From Sulfurospirillaceae bacterium (GTDB lineage Bacteria > Campylobacterota > Campylobacteria > Campylobacterales > Sulfurospirillaceae): 19,014 nucleotides of DNA. Location of the stretch: positions 1 through 19,014 of the forward strand of contig JAQWCT010000016.1 in the NCBI GenBank assembly GCA_028705785.1, written 5' to 3'. Below the pieces are notes generated by a model that had not been told where the DNA came from, did no database searches, and saw nothing but the letters and a program-made list of their open reading frames with translations. Positions 9,601 to 17,050 of this stretch are shown here, one piece after another (the first letter of the stretch is position 1; each line of letters opens with the position of its first letter). A program made the translations under genes and the position numbers.

Positions 9601-10249
9601 CTGGTTTCACCCTGAGCTTGGGGCTATTTCACCATCGGTATTTATACCTATTGCAGAGGAGAGTGGACAGATATTAGCCATTGGAGAGTGGGTTCTTCGT
9701 ACCACAGCACAACAGGCTCAAAAGTGGGTAGAAGATGGTTTTACAGAGATGGTTTTTTCAGTTAATCTTTCAGCCTATCAATTTAGACATCCCTCTTTGC
9801 CTGAGTTAGTGACTAAGATTTTAACCCAAACAGGTTTATCGTGTGAACATTTTGAATTGGAATTGACCGAAAGTATGGCGATGTATGACCCTAAAGAGGC
9901 TATTGAAATCATGGATAATCTTCACAAACGCGGTATCCGTTTATCGATAGATGATTTTGGAACAGGTTATTCGTCCCTAAGCTATCTTAAAAAATTTAAA
10001 ATTTATAAACTTAAAATTGACCAGTCATTTGTACGCGATATTGATAGTGATGCGGATGATAGGGCTATTGTAAAAGCCATTATTATGATGGCACAAAGCC
10101 TTGGAATGGTGACGATTGCGGAGGGTGTTGAAACTGCTGAACAACTTGCCTTTCTTAAGGCTCAAGGTTGCGAAGAGGCTCAAGGATATTATTATAGTAA
10201 ACCTCTAAGTGCACGGGGATTTGAAGAATTTATCAATAGACTTCTTTAA
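6698..10249 (+). CDS. Multisensor Cache-PAS-GAF-PAS-GGDEF-EAL cyclic di-GMP protein
   Basis: This 1183-residue inner-membrane protein is predicted to act in cyclic di-GMP turnover. Order: TM1 about 10-28; periplasmic double-Cache-like region about 35-290 (GYALIIDKYGQVIGHKDFSKV near its end); TM2 about 293-315; coiled coil; PAS about 340-455; GAF about 475-625 (GPAGIALRE, AALPL, FGVFALYSDQ); PAS about 630-755; GGDEF about 756-920 with GGDEF at 837-841 after DLDHFKEINDSLGHNIGD; EAL about 930-1183 with E964-A-L, VNLSAYQF, ELTES, D1085-D1086 in DDFGTGYSS, KIDQSF, EGVET. Both enzymatic motif sets are complete. The RxxD inhibitory site is incomplete (REVY). The periplasmic ligand is unknown; Cache domains usually bind small metabolites. 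ATG 6698 is chosen because ATG 6682 is out of frame. Same strand as the preceding GGDEF-EAL gene, but domain composition differs, so this is not a simple tandem copy. Confidence 0.9.
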   Translation: MFNITKSLRRIITLFFGLLIIIVMSLFSFVGEKKIYETLEEEANAGMLKTAKQVAQSIGFQINIKLSILESIASTDIIRGFKNGQVATIEKKLLALEDEYHRFEKLEIKRFGIFDTNGIAHYTDGRTLYLGDQEHFQKALKGENAISKVLISRYENAPIFAYTTPIRDYTTNEISGVLFAAMDASRLSQIASSISYGKSGYALIIDKYGQVIGHKDFSKVLEGLNVLEKSTSLSSSFQEVIVKMAQGEGGIGKFFENNQNWSIAYAPVPKTGWCVAIVALQDEINARGSHLIQSLLMISLLIMVIALIFAYILAHYITRYQGKLEKEKLEKVKELFEAQNQYEKIFENNAAGIYVVNENRTILAANERTCEIFGYTKEEIIGQNFLRLHVDYKAYENLANYYICIEDDLKINIEYQFKRKDGAIIWCQLLGTSIISQTGEKGLVWSILDINERKTIEKHNKHLKELYAMLSQCNQAIVYCKNESELFHQVCKDTVKFGEMKMAWIGLGDFEKRTIKPIAVNENGIGYIENLCISMDEDTGPAGIALREDHPVWIQDLLHDIPQTIPWYTRDKNFGWRAVAALPLHKNGTVFGVFALYSDQVNIFTEDIQALLLEMVGDIDYALESYQKEAKLNQLLQAVEQTPTSIVITNLENKIIYVNEAFIKISGYTLEEILGKNPGILKSHKTLPSVYEDMWSQLIQRKSWKGELINKRKDGIEYIEAVTIAPIIQNDGTISNYMAIKEDITAKKQAEERIYQLANFDHLTGLPNRIPLQDYFQYILGLAKRNDNTLSVIFLDLDHFKEINDSLGHNIGDALLIEAASRLRTLMREVYIVSRLGGDEFVIVLYDTDMLGIEHVAKKLLEIVSNPYYIEAHELNITVSIGIALYPLDGTDLETLSKNADTAMYQAKAKGRNRYCFFTEDMQKKSLYNLQLSNALRHAIERNELAVYYQPQISLQDGRVIGAEALLRWFHPELGAISPSVFIPIAEESGQILAIGEWVLRTTAQQAQKWVEDGFTEMVFSVNLSAYQFRHPSLPELVTKILTQTGLSCEHFELELTESMAMYDPKEAIEIMDNLHKRGIRLSIDDFGTGYSSLSYLKKFKIYKLKIDQSFVRDIDSDADDRAIVKAIIMMAQSLGMVTIAEGVETAEQLAFLKAQGCEEAQGYYYSKPLSARGFEEFINRLL

Positions 10250-10273
10250 TAACCTTTACATGTAAAGGTTATT
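10248..10273. terminator. Perfect 26-bp palindrome between converging genes, likely bidirectional terminator
   Basis: The 13-base arm AATAACCTTTACA at 10248-10260 is followed directly by its exact reverse complement at 10261-10273. It covers part of the stop codon of the GGDEF-EAL gene (10247-10249) and the whole stop codon of lolA (10269-10271). In RNA it would fold as a long stem with a minimal loop from either strand. U-tracts after the stem are poor on both sides, so termination may be weak or depend on other factors. A protein-binding role is possible. Confidence 0.6.
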
Positions 10274-10781
10274 CTCTTACAATGTCATAACCCTTAGGAA
10301 TGCTAGCGACGAACAATTCGTCGTCTAAAAAAAGATTGGTAGATTGGTTGTCAAATAAAAGTTCAACTTTATTATCAAGTTTATCTCTATAAGTCACTTT
10401 TTCAATACTCTCATGAGCTTCGATGTTATAGGTGACATCCATAAATTTTGTGACATATTTATGCGCTGAGACTTCTTTAGCTTCTTGTAAAAGTGCTGTG
10501 ATATTAGGCGTATTTTCAAGTGTTGTCATAATCACTTGTTCTAATTCTGGCTCGATAATCATCACTTTTGTACCATTGAAATAGATTTTTTTACTAATGG
10601 GTTTTTCATAAATCCATAGCGCTTTTTTATCTATAGTGGCATAAAAAGTACCTGAATAAATGATGGTTTTGTTTTGGTCGTTTGTCACTTTTTGAGTAAA
10701 GTCACTTTGAATGGTTTTAAATTGTTCAATTTTGGCAAAAAGCAGTGTACTTAGACAAAGGATAAAGAAAAATTGTTTCAT
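10269..10781 (-). CDS. lolA: Outer-membrane lipoprotein carrier protein LolA
   Basis: LolA is the periplasmic chaperone that carries lipoproteins from the LolCDE complex to the outer membrane. The product has 170 residues with an N-terminal signal peptide (MKQFFFILCLSTLLFA, then KIEQF). The mature part matches the LolA pattern of a half-barrel of beta strands: FKTIQSDFTQKV, SGTFYA, LWIYEKPISKKIYFNG and VMIIEPELEQV. I chose ATG 10781 rather than the ATG at 10799: AGGA lies 6 nt before 10781 and the resulting protein starts directly with the signal peptide. It diverges from secA across a 109-bp gap, and a LolC/LolE-type permease lies just beyond secA. Sequence identity in this family is low, so the call rests on overall pattern, signal peptide and context. 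Confidence 0.85.
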   Translation of the reverse strand: MKQFFFILCLSTLLFAKIEQFKTIQSDFTQKVTNDQNKTIIYSGTFYATIDKKALWIYEKPISKKIYFNGTKVMIIEPELEQVIMTTLENTPNITALLQEAKEVSAHKYVTKFMDVTYNIEAHESIEKVTYRDKLDNKVELLFDNQSTNLFLDDELFVASIPKGYDIVRE

Positions 10782-10835
10782 ATATGTTCCTAAATGCAAA
10801 TCAGATATGAAGTTTTATCAAATAGATAGTAAAAG

Positions 10836-10846
10836 TATGATAAAAT
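10836..10846 (+). promoter_or_regulatory. Putative secA promoter -10 region
   Basis: TATGATAAAAT offers two overlapping -10-like hexamers (TATGAT, TAAAAT) about 45-55 nt upstream of the secA ATG, in the 109-bp divergent gap between lolA and secA. The ribosome site AAGG is at 10878-10881. A promoter for lolA must lie in the same gap on the other strand; several A+T-rich hexamers there are possible and I cannot choose among them. Confidence 0.4.
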
Positions 10847-10890
10847 CGCAAGTTTTACAAAGAAAATAGCGAAGAAAAAGGTAAATTCAC

Positions 10891-13464
10891 ATGATATTGA
10901 GCAATCTTATTAAGAAAATTTTTGGTACGAAAAATGACAGAATGGTGAAACAACATGCCAATAGAGTCAAAAAAATCAATGAATTAGAGCCAACTTATGA
11001 AAAATTAAGTGATGAAGCATTAAAAGAAGCATTTGACGCGCTGAGGGTTGAAGTTAAAGAGGGTAAAAGTTTAGATGATGTTTTAGAAAATGTTTTTGCT
11101 ATTACAAGAGAGGTAAGCAAACGAACTACCGGAATGAGACACTTTGATGTACAGATGATTGGTGGTTTAGTTTTACATGGTGGTGATATTGCGGAGATGA
11201 AAACAGGAGAGGGTAAGACACTCGTGGCAACACTCCCTGTTGTACTCAATGCAATGAATGGTCAAGGTGTCCATGTTGTAACAGTCAATGATTATCTTGC
11301 AAAAAGAGACGCCACGGATATGGCGCGCATTTATAACTTTTTAGGTTTAAGTGTAGGGATTGTCACCAATGATTTAGAAAATGATGTACAGCGCAAAGAA
11401 CAGTACAATGCAGATATTACTTATGGTACGAACAATGAATTTGGCTTTGACTATTTGCGCGATAATATGCGTTATGCTTTGGATGAAAAAGTTCAAAGAG
11501 TACACAACTTTGTTATCGTCGATGAAGTAGACTCCATCCTTATCGATGAAGCCAGAACGCCACTGATTATCTCAGGACCAACGGATCGTTCACTTGATGG
11601 CTATAAAAAAGCTGATGCAGTAGCTAAACAACTCACCAAAGAAGTAGATTTTTCCATTGATGAAAAAAATAGAACGGTGATGATTACTGAAGAGGGTATT
11701 AGTAATGCAGAGAGACTTTTTGAGGTAGATAATCTTTATAGTCTTGAAAATGCAGTCTATTCTCACCATCTTGATCAAGCTTTAAAGGCGAGATATCTCT
11801 TTGAAGTGGATGTTGATTATGTGGTTAGAGAGGGTGAAATCGTTATTGTTGATGAGTTTACGGGACGATTGAGCGAAGGTAGGCGTTTTAGTGAAGGCTT
11901 ACATCAAGCTCTTGAAGCCAAAGAAAATGTTACTATCAAAGAAGAGTCCCAAACTTTAGCGGATATTACTTTCCAAAATTATTTTAGACTTTATCAAAAA
12001 CTAGCAGGTATGACAGGAACGGCTCAAACTGAGGCAACCGAATTTGCACAGATTTATAATCTAGAAGTTATCTCTATCCCCACCAATCTGCCAATGGTAA
12101 GAGATGATAAAAATGATCTCATCTATAAAACAGAAAAAGAGAAGTTTGAAGCTGTTATTAGAGATATTCAAGAGTGTCATAAAAAAGGTCAACCTGTTTT
12201 GGTAGGAACTGCATCAATTGAAAAAAGTGAATTACTTCACGCCATGCTTAAAAAAGAAAAAGTGCCACATTCCGTCTTAAATGCTAAAAATCATGAAAAA
12301 GAAGCACAAATCATCAAAGATGCGGGTGCAAAAGGCGCTGTAACGATTGCTACTAATATGGCAGGTCGTGGTGTTGATATTAAGCTTAGTGATGAAATTA
12401 AAGCCCTTGGAGGTCTTTATATCATAGGAACTGAAAGACATGAGAGTAGACGCATCGACAATCAGCTCAGAGGTCGTTCAGGTCGTCAAGGAGATAATGG
12501 TAAAAGTAGGTTTTATCTTAGCCTTGAAGACAATCTTCTGAGAATTTTTGGAAGTGATAGAATTAAGGCTATTATGGAGAGGCTTGGCATCGAAGAGGGT
12601 GAACATATCGAGTCAAAAATGGTCACGCGTGCGGTTGAAAATGCACAGAAAAAAGTGGAAGCAATGCACTTTGAATCAAGGAAGCATCTTTTAGAATATG
12701 ATGATGTCGCCAATAAACAAAGAAAAACAATTTATAATTTTAGAAATGATCTTTTAAATCCAAGTTATGAGATAGAAAGTAAAATCAAAGAGATTCGCTT
12801 AGAGTTTGTAAAGGGTTTGTTGTTTAAAGCTGAGATTTACGATGGTATGGCAAAAGAAGACTATGATCTTGCCAAATTGTGCGCTCTTTTAAAAGAAGAG
12901 CTCAATGAAAATGTTGAGCCTAGCATGTTTGAAGGAGTCGAATTTGCTGATATTCAATCCATTATTGTAGGTAATCTTGAAAAAATATTTGAGCAGAAGA
13001 TGTCGGTGGTTGATGAAGAACAACGAAAAGAGATACAACGCATTCTTTATCTTCAAGTTTTAGATCGTACTTGGAGAGCGCATTTATACCAGATGGATAT
13101 TCTTAAAACGGGTATTGGTCTTCGTGGATATAACCAAAAAGACCCTTTAACTGAGTACAAAAAAGAGAGTTATAATCTCTTTATTGAGTTAGTTGAGCAA
13201 ATTAAATTTGAAAGTTTTAAAACTTTACATATTGTTCAATTGCGTGATCGTAAAGAAGAAGAAGAAAATCATGCCATGGAAGAGATGATACGAAGAATGG
13301 AAGAAGCGAATGCTGGGGCGAAACTTCAACATGGAAGTATCGAAAGTGAAGCCGAAGAAAAAGAGAAAAAAGTTCAACGAAATGAGCTTTGTCCTTGCGG
13401 AAGTGGTAAAAAATTTAAACAATGTTGTGGAAAGAGTGGCCCTAAAAAAGGGATACTTGCCTAA
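10891..13464 (+). CDS. secA: Preprotein translocase ATPase SecA
   Basis: SecA is the motor ATPase that drives unfolded preproteins through SecYEG. The 857-residue product is of full length for the family. Visible marks: Walker A GEGKT at 106-110 (K109), Walker B VDEVD near 210-214, the 11330-11470 region with YGTNNEFGFDYLRDNM, the LAGMTGTA stretch, helicase motif V in TNMAGRGVDIKL, and motif VI in RRIDNQLRGRSGRQGD. The C-terminus ends in a zinc-binding SEC-C motif, CPCGSGKKFKQCCG (CxCx8CC), preceded by an acidic, charged linker. ATG 10891 has AAGG 9 nt upstream. The next gene starts 9 nt after the stop, so secA and the lipoprotein permease gene are probably co-transcribed. Confidence 0.98.
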   Translation: MILSNLIKKIFGTKNDRMVKQHANRVKKINELEPTYEKLSDEALKEAFDALRVEVKEGKSLDDVLENVFAITREVSKRTTGMRHFDVQMIGGLVLHGGDIAEMKTGEGKTLVATLPVVLNAMNGQGVHVVTVNDYLAKRDATDMARIYNFLGLSVGIVTNDLENDVQRKEQYNADITYGTNNEFGFDYLRDNMRYALDEKVQRVHNFVIVDEVDSILIDEARTPLIISGPTDRSLDGYKKADAVAKQLTKEVDFSIDEKNRTVMITEEGISNAERLFEVDNLYSLENAVYSHHLDQALKARYLFEVDVDYVVREGEIVIVDEFTGRLSEGRRFSEGLHQALEAKENVTIKEESQTLADITFQNYFRLYQKLAGMTGTAQTEATEFAQIYNLEVISIPTNLPMVRDDKNDLIYKTEKEKFEAVIRDIQECHKKGQPVLVGTASIEKSELLHAMLKKEKVPHSVLNAKNHEKEAQIIKDAGAKGAVTIATNMAGRGVDIKLSDEIKALGGLYIIGTERHESRRIDNQLRGRSGRQGDNGKSRFYLSLEDNLLRIFGSDRIKAIMERLGIEEGEHIESKMVTRAVENAQKKVEAMHFESRKHLLEYDDVANKQRKTIYNFRNDLLNPSYEIESKIKEIRLEFVKGLLFKAEIYDGMAKEDYDLAKLCALLKEELNENVEPSMFEGVEFADIQSIIVGNLEKIFEQKMSVVDEEQRKEIQRILYLQVLDRTWRAHLYQMDILKTGIGLRGYNQKDPLTEYKKESYNLFIELVEQIKFESFKTLHIVQLRDRKEEEENHAMEEMIRRMEEANAGAKLQHGSIESEAEEKEKKVQRNELCPCGSGKKFKQCCGKSGPKKGILA

Positions 13465-13473
13465 AGAGTTATT

Positions 13474-14676
13474 GTGAATCAAAATCTTAGTTTTTATCTC
13501 GTTAAAAAATATTTACGCTTTGATAGAACGCAGCCTTTCATCACAGTTATCTCTTTGTTGGCCTTTTTTGGGGTTGCTATAGGGTTGATGGTGTTGATGG
13601 TTGCTATGGCGATTATGAATGGTTTTGATAAAGAGTTTGAAAAAAAACTCTTTACCATGAACTATCCTCTTTCTATTTATTCAAGAAGCTTTTCTCCTGT
13701 AGAGCAAATTCATTTAAATACCCTTAAAGAGCAGTTTCCCTCTTTAAAATTTAGCCCTTATATTTCTACACAAGTTATTGTTAAAAAAGGCAATCGCTTA
13801 GAAGGTGGTATGCTTTTTGGTGTTCATTTTGAGCAAGAATCGCAAATTAATAGTATTATTAAAGAGGCGGTAAAAGGGAGAACTTTAGAAAAATATGACC
13901 TTATCACAGGCAGTGAGATAGCTAAAACACATCAATTTAGTGCAGAAGAGAAAGCAACGCTTATTTTTACCAAAAATGACCCAGGTGGCATGAGTCTCAT
14001 TCCTAAAATCAAACGATTTGATTTTCAAGGCTCTTTTCGCTCTGGTTTGATGGCATATGATAAAAGCTACATGTACACTTCTTTAGAAGGCTTGGCGCAA
14101 GTCTTGCAGTACGAGGAAGGACATTTTGATGGGATACATATCTATTCTGATGACCCATTTGTAGACATTGAAAAGATACGCAAAGTATTACCTGAGGACT
14201 TAGGTATTGTAGGTTGGTGGCAGATGAATGGCAACTTTTTTGCAGCCCTTGCTTTAGAAAAAAGAGCTCTTTTCATCGTTTTAATGTTGATTATTTTGAT
14301 TGCATCTTTAAATATTATTAGCTCACTCATGATGACAGTCATGAATCGTCGCAAAGAAATAGCTTTGCTTCTCTCTTTGGGTGCTTATAAAAAAGAGATT
14401 AAAAATACTTTCTTTTATTTAGGGTTAGTTATCGGCGGAGGGGGAATGATTTTTGGTGTGATTTTAGGTTCGCTTACCCTGTTTATTCTTGGGTCATTTG
14501 ACCTTATCTCTTTGCCTGCTGATGTTTATGGTACGGCGAGATTACCGCTTGATCTTTCTAGTTTAGATTTTGTACTCATTGTTGTGGGTACAAGTATAAT
14601 CGTAGCACTCTCATCATATTACCCAGCGCATAAAGCAACGCAAATCAATGTGCTTGATACGCTGAGAAATGAATAA
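13474..14676 (+). CDS. LolC/LolE-family lipoprotein-releasing ABC permease
   Basis: This inner-membrane permease subunit is of the LolCDE family, which extracts outer-membrane lipoproteins from the inner membrane and passes them to LolA. The 400-residue product begins with FYLVKKYLRFDRTQPFITVI and TM1 about 20-46, then a large periplasmic domain (about 47-262) containing the family pattern IPKIKRFDFQGSFRSGLMAYDKSYMY, then three helices in the FtsX-type domain (about 266-290, 312-342, 363-383) with MNRRKEIALLLSLGA between the first two and YYPAHKATQINVLDTLRNE at the end. The start is GTG 13474, with AAAGAG at 13463-13468. LolC and LolE cannot be separated from sequence alone; a single hybrid type is possible. 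No ATPase subunit (LolD) is encoded next to it. It converges on the following gene with only 1 nt between stop codons. Confidence 0.9.
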   Translation: MNQNLSFYLVKKYLRFDRTQPFITVISLLAFFGVAIGLMVLMVAMAIMNGFDKEFEKKLFTMNYPLSIYSRSFSPVEQIHLNTLKEQFPSLKFSPYISTQVIVKKGNRLEGGMLFGVHFEQESQINSIIKEAVKGRTLEKYDLITGSEIAKTHQFSAEEKATLIFTKNDPGGMSLIPKIKRFDFQGSFRSGLMAYDKSYMYTSLEGLAQVLQYEEGHFDGIHIYSDDPFVDIEKIRKVLPEDLGIVGWWQMNGNFFAALALEKRALFIVLMLIILIASLNIISSLMMTVMNRRKEIALLLSLGAYKKEIKNTFFYLGLVIGGGGMIFGVILGSLTLFILGSFDLISLPADVYGTARLPLDLSSLDFVLIVVGTSIIVALSSYYPAHKATQINVLDTLRNE

Positions 14677-14677
14677 A

Positions 14678-15079
14678 CTACTTTAATAATTCCGAAGTGA
14701 TATTGCTGTTGTCTTCAACGATTAAACGCAATTTTTTAATGAGTATTTCAGAGGTCTCGCCATCGTCTGGATAAGTCACGATATTGTCTTGAGGATCTTG
14801 GTCGAGGAAGCTTTGTATACCTGAGAGCAGGTCTGTAGCTCCATTCCAGTCGGTTCCTGTGAGCATGACTACATAATGACTATCTTGGTTGAACAGTGCA
14901 TCTGTTTGTCTGAGAATTTTTTGAAAAATTTCAAGATTATCGATCTCTTTTCGCTCTTCTAATGAAAAAAATATCAGTGAAAATGGCGCTTCATCTTTTA
15001 TCCCAAATCGTTCTAAAAGAGCAATATGATGATCTATGAGATTAGCAAGATTTATTTTTGAGAAAGTGATACCTGACAT
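14678..15079 (-). CDS. Small protein resembling a degenerate, shortened GGDEF domain; last gene of the cprRS-like operon
   Basis: I do not recognise this 133-residue soluble protein as a named family. Its order of elements resembles a GGDEF (diguanylate cyclase) domain that has lost its catalytic parts: APFSLIFFSLEE fits the first strand; LRQTDALFNQDSHYVVMLTG fits the usual LRxxDxxxRxGGDEFxxLLPG stretch, with NQDSHY where GGDEF would be; GTDWNGATDLLSGIQSFL fits the following helix; and TYPDDGETSEILIKKL fits the late YPxDGxTxEELL segment. The substrate-binding and metal-binding DxxxFKxxND...GD part is missing. I chose ATG 15079 over ATG 15085: AAGGA lies 6 nt before the former but directly abuts the latter. 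It starts 24 nt after the kinase stop codon, so it is likely co-transcribed. Catalysis is not expected; a binding or regulatory role is inference. Confidence 0.7.
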   Translation of the reverse strand: MSGITFSKINLANLIDHHIALLERFGIKDEAPFSLIFFSLEERKEIDNLEIFQKILRQTDALFNQDSHYVVMLTGTDWNGATDLLSGIQSFLDQDPQDNIVTYPDDGETSEILIKKLRLIVEDNSNITSELLK

Positions 15080-15103
15080 AGACATTCCTTTTTTTTGATT
15101 ATT

Positions 15104-16336
15104 TTACTCTAATGTTTCTATTTTTTCAAAGTTAAAGTAGTTGTAGCCCTCTTTATGTTCATAAGTGAACGAAATTTGGTGTGCTTTGATGATGTGATCG
15201 ACGATGTAAAGGCCTAGACCAAAGCTATTATGAGAGTTTTTTTCTTGAACAAATGGCTCAACATAATGTGATAGATCATATTTAAGAGGTTTACCTTGAC
15301 TAATAAAAGAGATTTTTTGTTTAGTCGCAATAATCTTTATTTTTTGATCGATGGAGTATTTGATGCCATTATCGATGATATTTTTCATCGCCGTGGTAAA
15401 GAGTCTAAAGTCTACATGTAAGATAAGGTCCTCTTCTATCTCTTGTTCAATTTGAGACAGGGGAATCATGGCTAAATCAATAGCTTCATCGAGCATATCG
15501 ACTAAACGATACGGTTTGACATTTTTGATACCTTCTCCTGAGGTAATTTGTTCAATAGAAGCAAACTCATTGATAAGAAGTTCCAATTTTTCAAATGTTG
15601 CGATAAGCCTCTCTTTTTGCTTGTTATTTTCTAACATCTCAGCACTAATACGACCTTTAGTGATAGGTGTTTTTAGCTCGTGCATGATGTTGCGTAAAAA
15701 AAGTTGGCGGGATTGATTGAGTTTGTTGATTTGTTCGACGGCATTATGAAAAGAGTTGGAAACTTGAGATATTTCATCTTCACCCTCTGTTTTGCAATTG
15801 ATTTCTAAGTCGCCCTTTGCAAATCTATCCATTTGTCGCTTAAGCTTGCGAAGAGGCTTGAGTTTTCGAATCGTGAGAATATAGGCTACGATAATGACGG
15901 CAAAAACAATACCAAAAATTATTTTAATGAGATCATAACGATAAGGTTGGTAGTCATCATCTTTTAAAAGAAGTGAAGAGTATTTTGTTTCGATGTATAA
16001 ATAGTGGTCATTGTCGTATCTTAAAATAGCACTAATACCGATTTTATCAGCGATTTTTTGAATAACTTTGGCATTTTCAATAACTTCTTTTTTCAGCTCT
16101 TTATCATTAATCTCACTCATACGATAGCCTTGTACTTGCTTCTTGAGCTCATCGTTTGTGATGAAATTATTGAGATGAAATAAAGTAGCACGAGCAATAA
16201 TGGAGTACTTTGTATTAAGTTTTTCAGTATAGCTTTGCTTGTCGTATTCTAATAAAAATAAAAGAGCAAAGAAAATACTGGCGATACTGATAAAAAAGAT
16301 AAAGGTAATGCTATAAAAAATAGAAGATTTAGTCAT
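15104..16336 (-). CDS. cprS: Sensor histidine kinase, CprS-like
   Basis: This 410-residue inner-membrane kinase would phosphorylate the response regulator encoded just before it. Order: TM1 about 7-29; periplasmic domain about 30-135; TM2 about 136-155; HAMP about 156-207; HisKA with H-box RNIMHELKTP (H219 as phosphoacceptor); HATPase with N-box KNIIDNGIKYS (N319, N323) and G2 box SFGLGL (372-376). The usual DxGxG (G1 box) aspartate is not evident: the corresponding stretch reads FISQGKPL. The ATG overlaps the regulator's stop as ATGA, so translation is coupled. The name follows the position beside htrA and cbpA, as in Campylobacter jejuni cprRS, and the domain layout; without an alignment it could be another OmpR-partner kinase of the same class. 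The signal is unknown. Confidence 0.85.
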   Translation of the reverse strand: MTKSSIFYSITFIFFISIASIFFALLFLLEYDKQSYTEKLNTKYSIIARATLFHLNNFITNDELKKQVQGYRMSEINDKELKKEVIENAKVIQKIADKIGISAILRYDNDHYLYIETKYSSLLLKDDDYQPYRYDLIKIIFGIVFAVIIVAYILTIRKLKPLRKLKRQMDRFAKGDLEINCKTEGEDEISQVSNSFHNAVEQINKLNQSRQLFLRNIMHELKTPITKGRISAEMLENNKQKERLIATFEKLELLINEFASIEQITSGEGIKNVKPYRLVDMLDEAIDLAMIPLSQIEQEIEEDLILHVDFRLFTTAMKNIIDNGIKYSIDQKIKIIATKQKISFISQGKPLKYDLSHYVEPFVQEKNSHNSFGLGLYIVDHIIKAHQISFTYEHKEGYNYFNFEKIETLE

Positions 16337-17013
16337 TGTAAAAACTTATAGCCAATACCTCTAATCGCATGGATATAGGTAGGTTCTTTAGGGTTTTCAC
16401 CTAATTTTTGACGAATCCGTCCGATAATAACATCGATACTTTTATTGGTTGTCTCTTCATTAATGGCTTCGATATTATAGATAAGATCTTCTCTTGAAAC
16501 CACGCCACCTTCTTTTTTCATGAGATAACTTAAAATGCCATATTCTGCGGCGGTAAAGTGAAGTTCTTTGCCTAAAAGTGTAATGATCATCTGTTCTTCA
16601 TGAAGGACCAAATCTTTAGGTTTTTGTACAACCTGCTGCGTTGGATTAAACCCTTGTTGTCGCCTTAGTAGGCTCATAATTCTGGCTTGAAGTTCTCTTG
16701 GATTGTAAGGCTTGGGAAGATAGTCATCTGCTCCATTTTCAAGAGCCGTGACTTTATCGGTAATATCTGTTCTTGCGGAGGAGATAATAATAGGAATAGT
16801 ATGTCGTTTTCTAATCTCTTTACAGACTTCAAGACCATCAATCCCTGGCAAAGTCAAATCTAAAATTACTAAATCAAATTTTTGAGTATCGAGTATTGAA
16901 AGTCCCATATAAGGATCATCTGCTGTGGTAATTTGAATATCAAAAGGCTCAAGATATTCTGTTAAAATCTCTGCGAGCTCCAAGTCATCTTCGATCATTA
17001 AAACCGTTGTCAT
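16333..17013 (-). CDS. cprR: OmpR/PhoB-family response regulator, CprR-like
   Basis: This 226-residue DNA-binding regulator pairs with the kinase that overlaps its 3' end. The receiver domain (about 1-115) has the acidic pair D9-D10, phosphoacceptor D52 in VILDLTLPGIDG, S79 of SSA and K101 of LPKPYNPREL. The C-terminal winged helix (about 130-226) carries LHFTAAEYGILSYLMKKEGGVVSREDL and the DNA-contact region SIDVIIGRIRQKLG, ending IRGIGYKF. ATG 17013 has TAGG 7 nt upstream. A perfect TATAAT on the same strand suggests its own promoter, with a 10-bp inverted repeat over the -35 region. In Campylobacter jejuni, CprR next to htrA is known to affect cell-envelope functions; applying that here is inference from gene order and domain type. 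Confidence 0.9.
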   Translation of the reverse strand: MTTVLMIEDDLELAEILTEYLEPFDIQITTADDPYMGLSILDTQKFDLVILDLTLPGIDGLEVCKEIRKRHTIPIIISSARTDITDKVTALENGADDYLPKPYNPRELQARIMSLLRRQQGFNPTQQVVQKPKDLVLHEEQMIITLLGKELHFTAAEYGILSYLMKKEGGVVSREDLIYNIEAINEETTNKSIDVIIGRIRQKLGENPKEPTYIHAIRGIGYKFLQ

Positions 17014-17040
17014 ATAAGTACCTATCCATCATTTGTTACA

Positions 17041-17046
17041 ATTATA
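17041..17046 (-). promoter_or_regulatory. Perfect -10 box (TATAAT) upstream of cprR
   Basis: On the minus strand TATAAT lies 27 nt before the cprR ATG, giving a predicted start near 17034. The -35 position falls inside the inverted repeat at 17051-17076. This would let the two-component genes be expressed apart from htrA. Confidence 0.6.
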
Positions 17047-17050
17047 TACT

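Noticed and set aside
10782..10799. Upstream ATG giving lolA six more residues
   Set aside because: No ribosome site there, and the ATG at 10781 has AGGA at good distance and begins a clean signal peptide.
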